Shown: positions 60,923 to 64,000 of the stretch, piece by piece
Numbering within the stretch: the stretch's first letter is position 1
Layout of the letters: the number at the start of each line of letters is the position of its first letter
Assembly (NCBI GenBank): GCA_965279115.1
Contig: OZ257137.1
Span: 1 to 64,000 of the forward strand
From: JAEUOS01 sp965279115
GTDB lineage: Bacteria > Pseudomonadota > Gammaproteobacteria > Burkholderiales > JAEUOS01
Reading direction: 5' to 3'
Length of the DNA stretch: 64,000 bases
Translations under genes and position numbers: made by a program
Notes under the pieces: model-generated
What the model saw: only the letters and a program-made list of their open reading frames with translations
Told to the model about the DNA's origin: nothing
Database searches by the model: none

Positions 60923-63100
60923 TCACGCCGCGCTGGACGCGGCCTGTCCCTGCGGCTGACCGGCTTCGCCGATCCGGTACACCCGGCCGGCTGCAAGTCC
61001 CGGTGGCAGGACATGGGCAATGAATACGATGGTCACGCTGCCGCGCAGTTGATTGACGGTAGTGGCGAACTGCGCCGCCGTGTCGGCGTCAAGGCCGGAG
61101 GTGGCCTCGTCGAAGATCAGGATGGCCGGATGCCGGAGCAATGCGCGCGCGATGGACAGACGCTGGCGCTGACCGCCCGACAGTCCGATGCCGCGCTCGC
61201 CCAGTTGGGTCTGGTAGCCCTGCGGCAGTTGTTCGATCACTTCGTGGATGCCGGCCTGGCGGCAGGCCTGGACCACGTCGTCAAAGCTGGCGCCGGGGCT
61301 CGCCATGAGCAGGTTGTCGTGCACCGACCCGGAGAAAAGCGTGGTTTCCTGCGGCACCACGCCCAGCCTGCCGCGCAGCTCATTGGTGCTCATGTGGCGG
61401 ATGTCCGTGCCGTCGATGGTGATGCGCCCGTCGCCCGGCTGGTGGAAGCCCTGCATCAGCTTCGCCAGAGTGCTCTTGCCACAGCCGGACGGACCGGTGA
61501 CGACGGCGAGCTCCCCGGGCTCGAAGGTCATGTTCAGGTCGCGGTACAGCCACGGGTGCAGCTCGCTGTATCGGAACGAAACACCCGCCACCTCGACCCG
61601 CCCGCGCGCGACCTCGCTGCCCGCGCGCCGTGGCGTGAGGCCATAGGACTCGGCCGGCATGTCCATCACATCGGCCAGGCGCCTGACGCTGACGCTGGCC
61701 TGCTGGAACTCCTGCCACAGGCCGACCAGGCGCAAGAGCGGCTGGCTCATGCGCGAGGCGAACATCTGGAAGGCGACCAGCATGCCGACGGTAAATGGCG
61801 TGCCGCCGGACTGTGCGGTATTGGCCCCGTCGATCACCAGCAGTGCGCCGGCCACCAGGATGGCCAATGTCATGCCCTGCTCCAGCGCGTTGGCCACCGT
61901 GCCATAGGTGTTGGCCAGTTGCCGGGTCGCGAAACCGGCGGCGAGATAGTTCGCCAGGTTCTCGCCATAACGCGCTTCCAGGACCGGCTCCATCTGCAGG
62001 CTCTTCACCGTCTGCATGCCGCTGACGTGCTCGGTGACGAAGGCCTGGTTGCGCGCGCCCTGGATGAACTGGCGGTTCAGGCGTTCCCGAAACACCGGTG
62101 TGACCGCCAGCGAGAGCAGCGCGATGAGGAGGAGCGCGCCGAGGGCGATCAGGGTGAGTTGCCACGAGTACCAGAACATCACGGCGAGGAAGATCAGGAG
62201 AAAAGGGCAATCCAGCAACAAGGTGACGGCGGCGCCCGCCAGGAACTGGCGGATGTTCTCCATGCCTTGCAGGCGCGCCACCAGCGTACCGGTGGGCCGT
62301 TCCTCGAAATACACCAGCGGCAGGCGCAGCAGGTGGCGGAACACCTGCTGGCCCAGCACGGCGTCGATGCGGTTGCCGGTGTGCAGCACCAGGTACTGGC
62401 GCATCCACGTCATCGCCACCGAGAACAGCATGAACATCAGCAATGCCACGCCCACCACCCACAGGGTGCTTTCGGTCTGGTGCACCACCACCTTGTCGAT
62501 GACCACCTGGGTGAACAGCGGTGTGGCCAGGCCCACTACCTGGATTGCCAGGCTGGCCAGCAACACCTGCCACCAGATACCCTTGTGCCTGAGCAGCTCG
62601 GGCAGGAACCAGCCGAAGCCGAAAGTGGGGCGCGCGATCGCCTGCCCGGCGTCGTCCATGCCTTCAGCGCGGTTGCGGCTGGCGACCAGCAAATACCCGG
62701 GTTCGCAACGCCGCGTGAACTCGTCGCGCGAGGACACCTCCGGCTCGGCCGCATGCGGCAGGTGATAAAGGATGCGCTCGGCGTCGGCCTTGAGCACGAG
62801 CACTGGTACCCGCGCAGGCCCGCTTCCGGTTTCGGAGCCGGCGGCGGCGCCGGCGGCCGCCTGCGTGGACGCAGGGGCGTCAGCGGCCAGCATGAAGGCC
62901 ACGCATGGCATCGGTGTGCGCGCCGAAGGGCTGCCAGGGGCCTTTGCGCAGCGCACGCCCAGTTCATCGAGCGCCGCTGGAATGCCGCGCTGGTCGTAGG
63001 GCGGGGGAAAGGCGTGCCGTGCAAGCGCAGCGTCGAACGGCCGGTTCAGGACCTGGCATACGCCCCCGAGTATCCACAAGAAGTCGTCCTTGCGAACCAC
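60923..63100 (-). CDS. HlyB-like type I secretion ABC exporter (C39-like domain, no partners)
   Basis: A 725-aa exporter. Residues about 1-130 are C39-peptidase-like; ILGGVCQVLNRPFD starts this domain, but the catalytic Cys and His pattern is not intact, so it is a non-proteolytic C39-like domain as in HlyB. A six-span membrane domain covers roughly 165-440. The ATPase domain has Walker A GPSGCGKST, signature LSGGQRQRLSIARALL and Walker B ILIFDEATSGLD. GTG with AGGGGG at 7 bp is the start. HlyD/TolC genes and an RTX substrate are not in the window. Confidence 0.92.
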   Translation of the reverse strand: MVRKDDFLWILGGVCQVLNRPFDAALARHAFPPPYDQRGIPAALDELGVRCAKAPGSPSARTPMPCVAFMLAADAPASTQAAAGAAAGSETGSGPARVPVLVLKADAERILYHLPHAAEPEVSSRDEFTRRCEPGYLLVASRNRAEGMDDAGQAIARPTFGFGWFLPELLRHKGIWWQVLLASLAIQVVGLATPLFTQVVIDKVVVHQTESTLWVVGVALLMFMLFSVAMTWMRQYLVLHTGNRIDAVLGQQVFRHLLRLPLVYFEERPTGTLVARLQGMENIRQFLAGAAVTLLLDCPFLLIFLAVMFWYSWQLTLIALGALLLIALLSLAVTPVFRERLNRQFIQGARNQAFVTEHVSGMQTVKSLQMEPVLEARYGENLANYLAAGFATRQLANTYGTVANALEQGMTLAILVAGALLVIDGANTAQSGGTPFTVGMLVAFQMFASRMSQPLLRLVGLWQEFQQASVSVRRLADVMDMPAESYGLTPRRAGSEVARGRVEVAGVSFRYSELHPWLYRDLNMTFEPGELAVVTGPSGCGKSTLAKLMQGFHQPGDGRITIDGTDIRHMSTNELRGRLGVVPQETTLFSGSVHDNLLMASPGASFDDVVQACRQAGIHEVIEQLPQGYQTQLGERGIGLSGGQRQRLSIARALLRHPAILIFDEATSGLDADTAAQFATTVNQLRGSVTIVFIAHVLPPGLAAGRVYRIGEAGQPQGQAASSAA

Positions 63101-63329
63101 CTTTATCCCCCTGTGAAAACGCGCCTTCCGTGTGTCGCGCACCTCCCCGTTCGCGAATCCGGACTTCGGCGTTTGTCTCCAGCGGGGCAATATATCGGCT
63201 TTTGCGCATCCGGACCGCCGGCGCGTGTGTCTGGCCAGAACGGCGAGTTTGGATCCGACCTTGGGATAACATCAGCCGTGCAGCGCTCACCGCGCCCTTC
63301 CGTCCGCCACATCTTGCGCAACCGCCTCC

Positions 63330-63662
63330 ATGCCCTTCGCCGACACCTACACTGCAAACGCCCCGCAACGCGACCAAATCGATGCCCTCGCCGGCCCCGT
63401 CCTGGTCGAGTTCGGCAGCCCGACCTGCGGTCATTGCCGCGCCGCGCAGGATCCCATCGCCGCAGCCATCGCCGGTCATGCCGGCGTGCGGCATTTCAAG
63501 ATCGAGGACGGGCGCGGCCGCCCGCTGGGCCGCTCATTCGGTGTCAAGCTCTGGCCGACGCTGGTGTTCATGCGCGACGGCCGCGAAGTCGACCGGCTGG
63601 TGCGTCCGCGCGAGGCCGCGCCGATCGCAGCGGCGCTCGCGGCCATCGACGTCCAAGCCTGA
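63330..63662 (+). CDS. Thioredoxin-fold protein
   Basis: A 110-aa thioredoxin-like protein with active site CGHC (FGSPTCGHCRAAQD) and cis-Pro in VKLWPTLVFMRDG. No signal peptide, so it should work in the cytoplasm. CGHC instead of CGPC suggests a more oxidising redox potential. It is divergent from the HlyB-like gene, 229 bp away. Confidence 0.92.
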   Translation: MPFADTYTANAPQRDQIDALAGPVLVEFGSPTCGHCRAAQDPIAAAIAGHAGVRHFKIEDGRGRPLGRSFGVKLWPTLVFMRDGREVDRLVRPREAAPIAAALAAIDVQA

Positions 63663-63749
63663 TCCTGCACCGGCCGCTTGTGCTGCCACCACGCATCAGG
63701 CCCTAGAATCGGGTTTTTGCCTCCCAGAGCCAGATAAAGGCGCTCCCAG

Positions 63750-64000
63750 TGGACCTCGAAACCGTATTCGTCAAAACCCGCGCCGGCATCGATGAGCAGT
63801 TCGACCCGCGCTCGCGTCTTTCGACGGCGTTTCGCCGCTTCCTCACCGCCATTGATGGCAAGCTTTCGCTGGCAGAGCTTCAACAGCAGTTCACACATCT
63901 CTCAGGCAACGACCTCGGCATGTGGGCCACCGAACTGGTGCGTCTGAAGTACATCGAACCGGTGCAGCAGTACGAGGCGCCGCAGGCCAGCAACTACGTC
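63750..64000 (+). CDS. Hypothetical protein, cut by the window end
   Basis: A GTG start with AAAGG upstream opens a frame of 83 visible codons (VDLETVFVKTRAGIDEQFDP, RSRLSTAFRRFLTAIDGKLS, LAELQQQFTHLSGNDLGMWA). The visible part is a small helical domain, perhaps an N-terminal winged-helix-like or regulatory module. Its C-terminus lies beyond the window, so no family is assigned. Confidence 0.6.

Noticed and set aside
61013..63706. 897-residue plus-strand open frame
   Set aside because: Antisense shadow of the HlyB-like exporter; the composition is His/Gln/Arg-rich with no domains.

Overview
The window looks like chromosomal accessory DNA from a Betaproteobacterium of the order Burkholderiales. 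The evidence is the high GC content, six separate Bug-type (TctC-like) periplasmic solute receptors, and the families that travel with them in that order: TauD dioxygenase, cyclase/FAH pair, PRISE-type reductase, D-aminoacylase and TTT-less receptors. PEP-CTERM stubs and SOS boxes of the CTGT-N8-ACAG type fit the same group. No rRNA gene, intact tRNA gene, replication origin or CRISPR array was seen.

Layout. 0-6 kb is a scrambled zone. It holds an IS3-family element, a truncated PEP-CTERM protein, a nuclease-like protein, an orphan HigA-type antitoxin, a degenerate tRNA-Asn with its terminator, and a second tRNA-Asn 3'-end module. 6-13 kb carries Bug/decarboxylase-like and Bug/TauD gene pairs inside a 241-bp direct duplication whose first copy is a broken deacetylase gene joined to a broken HNH gene. 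13-14.5 kb has stress-type small proteins (CsbD, PRC-barrel) and another PEP-CTERM stub. 14.5-22.7 kb is the most coherent metabolic locus: a MocR regulator divergent from a taurine-type ABC transporter, a histidinol-dehydrogenase-like enzyme, a DegT aminotransferase and a cysteate-sulfo-lyase/D-cysteine-desulfhydrase-like enzyme. I read it as a C3-(amino)sulfonate import and desulfonation operon.

23-31 kb has a nucleoside transporter and a NIPSNAP gene followed by a ribose-type ABC transporter. 31-35 kb is a TetR-controlled cyclase/FAH/Bug operon. 35-40 kb has a BrnT/BrnA toxin-antitoxin pair beside another tRNA-Asn 3' fragment, a two-subunit GMC dehydrogenase and a luciferase-like monooxygenase. 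40-44 kb is a Bug/cupin/SDR operon and a cytochrome c. 44.5-50 kb has a LexA-box-controlled small zinc-ribbon protein, an N-acyl-D-amino-acid-deacylase-like enzyme with an acyl-CoA synthetase, and YjdM. 50-57 kb has a SulP-STAS-cNMP fusion, two exported methyltransferase-like paralogs flanking a Bug gene, and a second LexA box. 57-64 kb has a Bug/PRISE pair, a deacetylase/flavin-reductase pair, an HlyB-like ABC exporter without partners, a thioredoxin, and a gene cut by the window end.

The repeated theme is 'one periplasmic receptor plus one or two catabolic enzymes', which suggests an environmental organism scavenging organic acids, aromatics and sulfonates. The tRNA-Asn 3'-end modules near the toxin-antitoxin, nuclease and broken genes suggest repeated integration and excision in this part of the chromosome.
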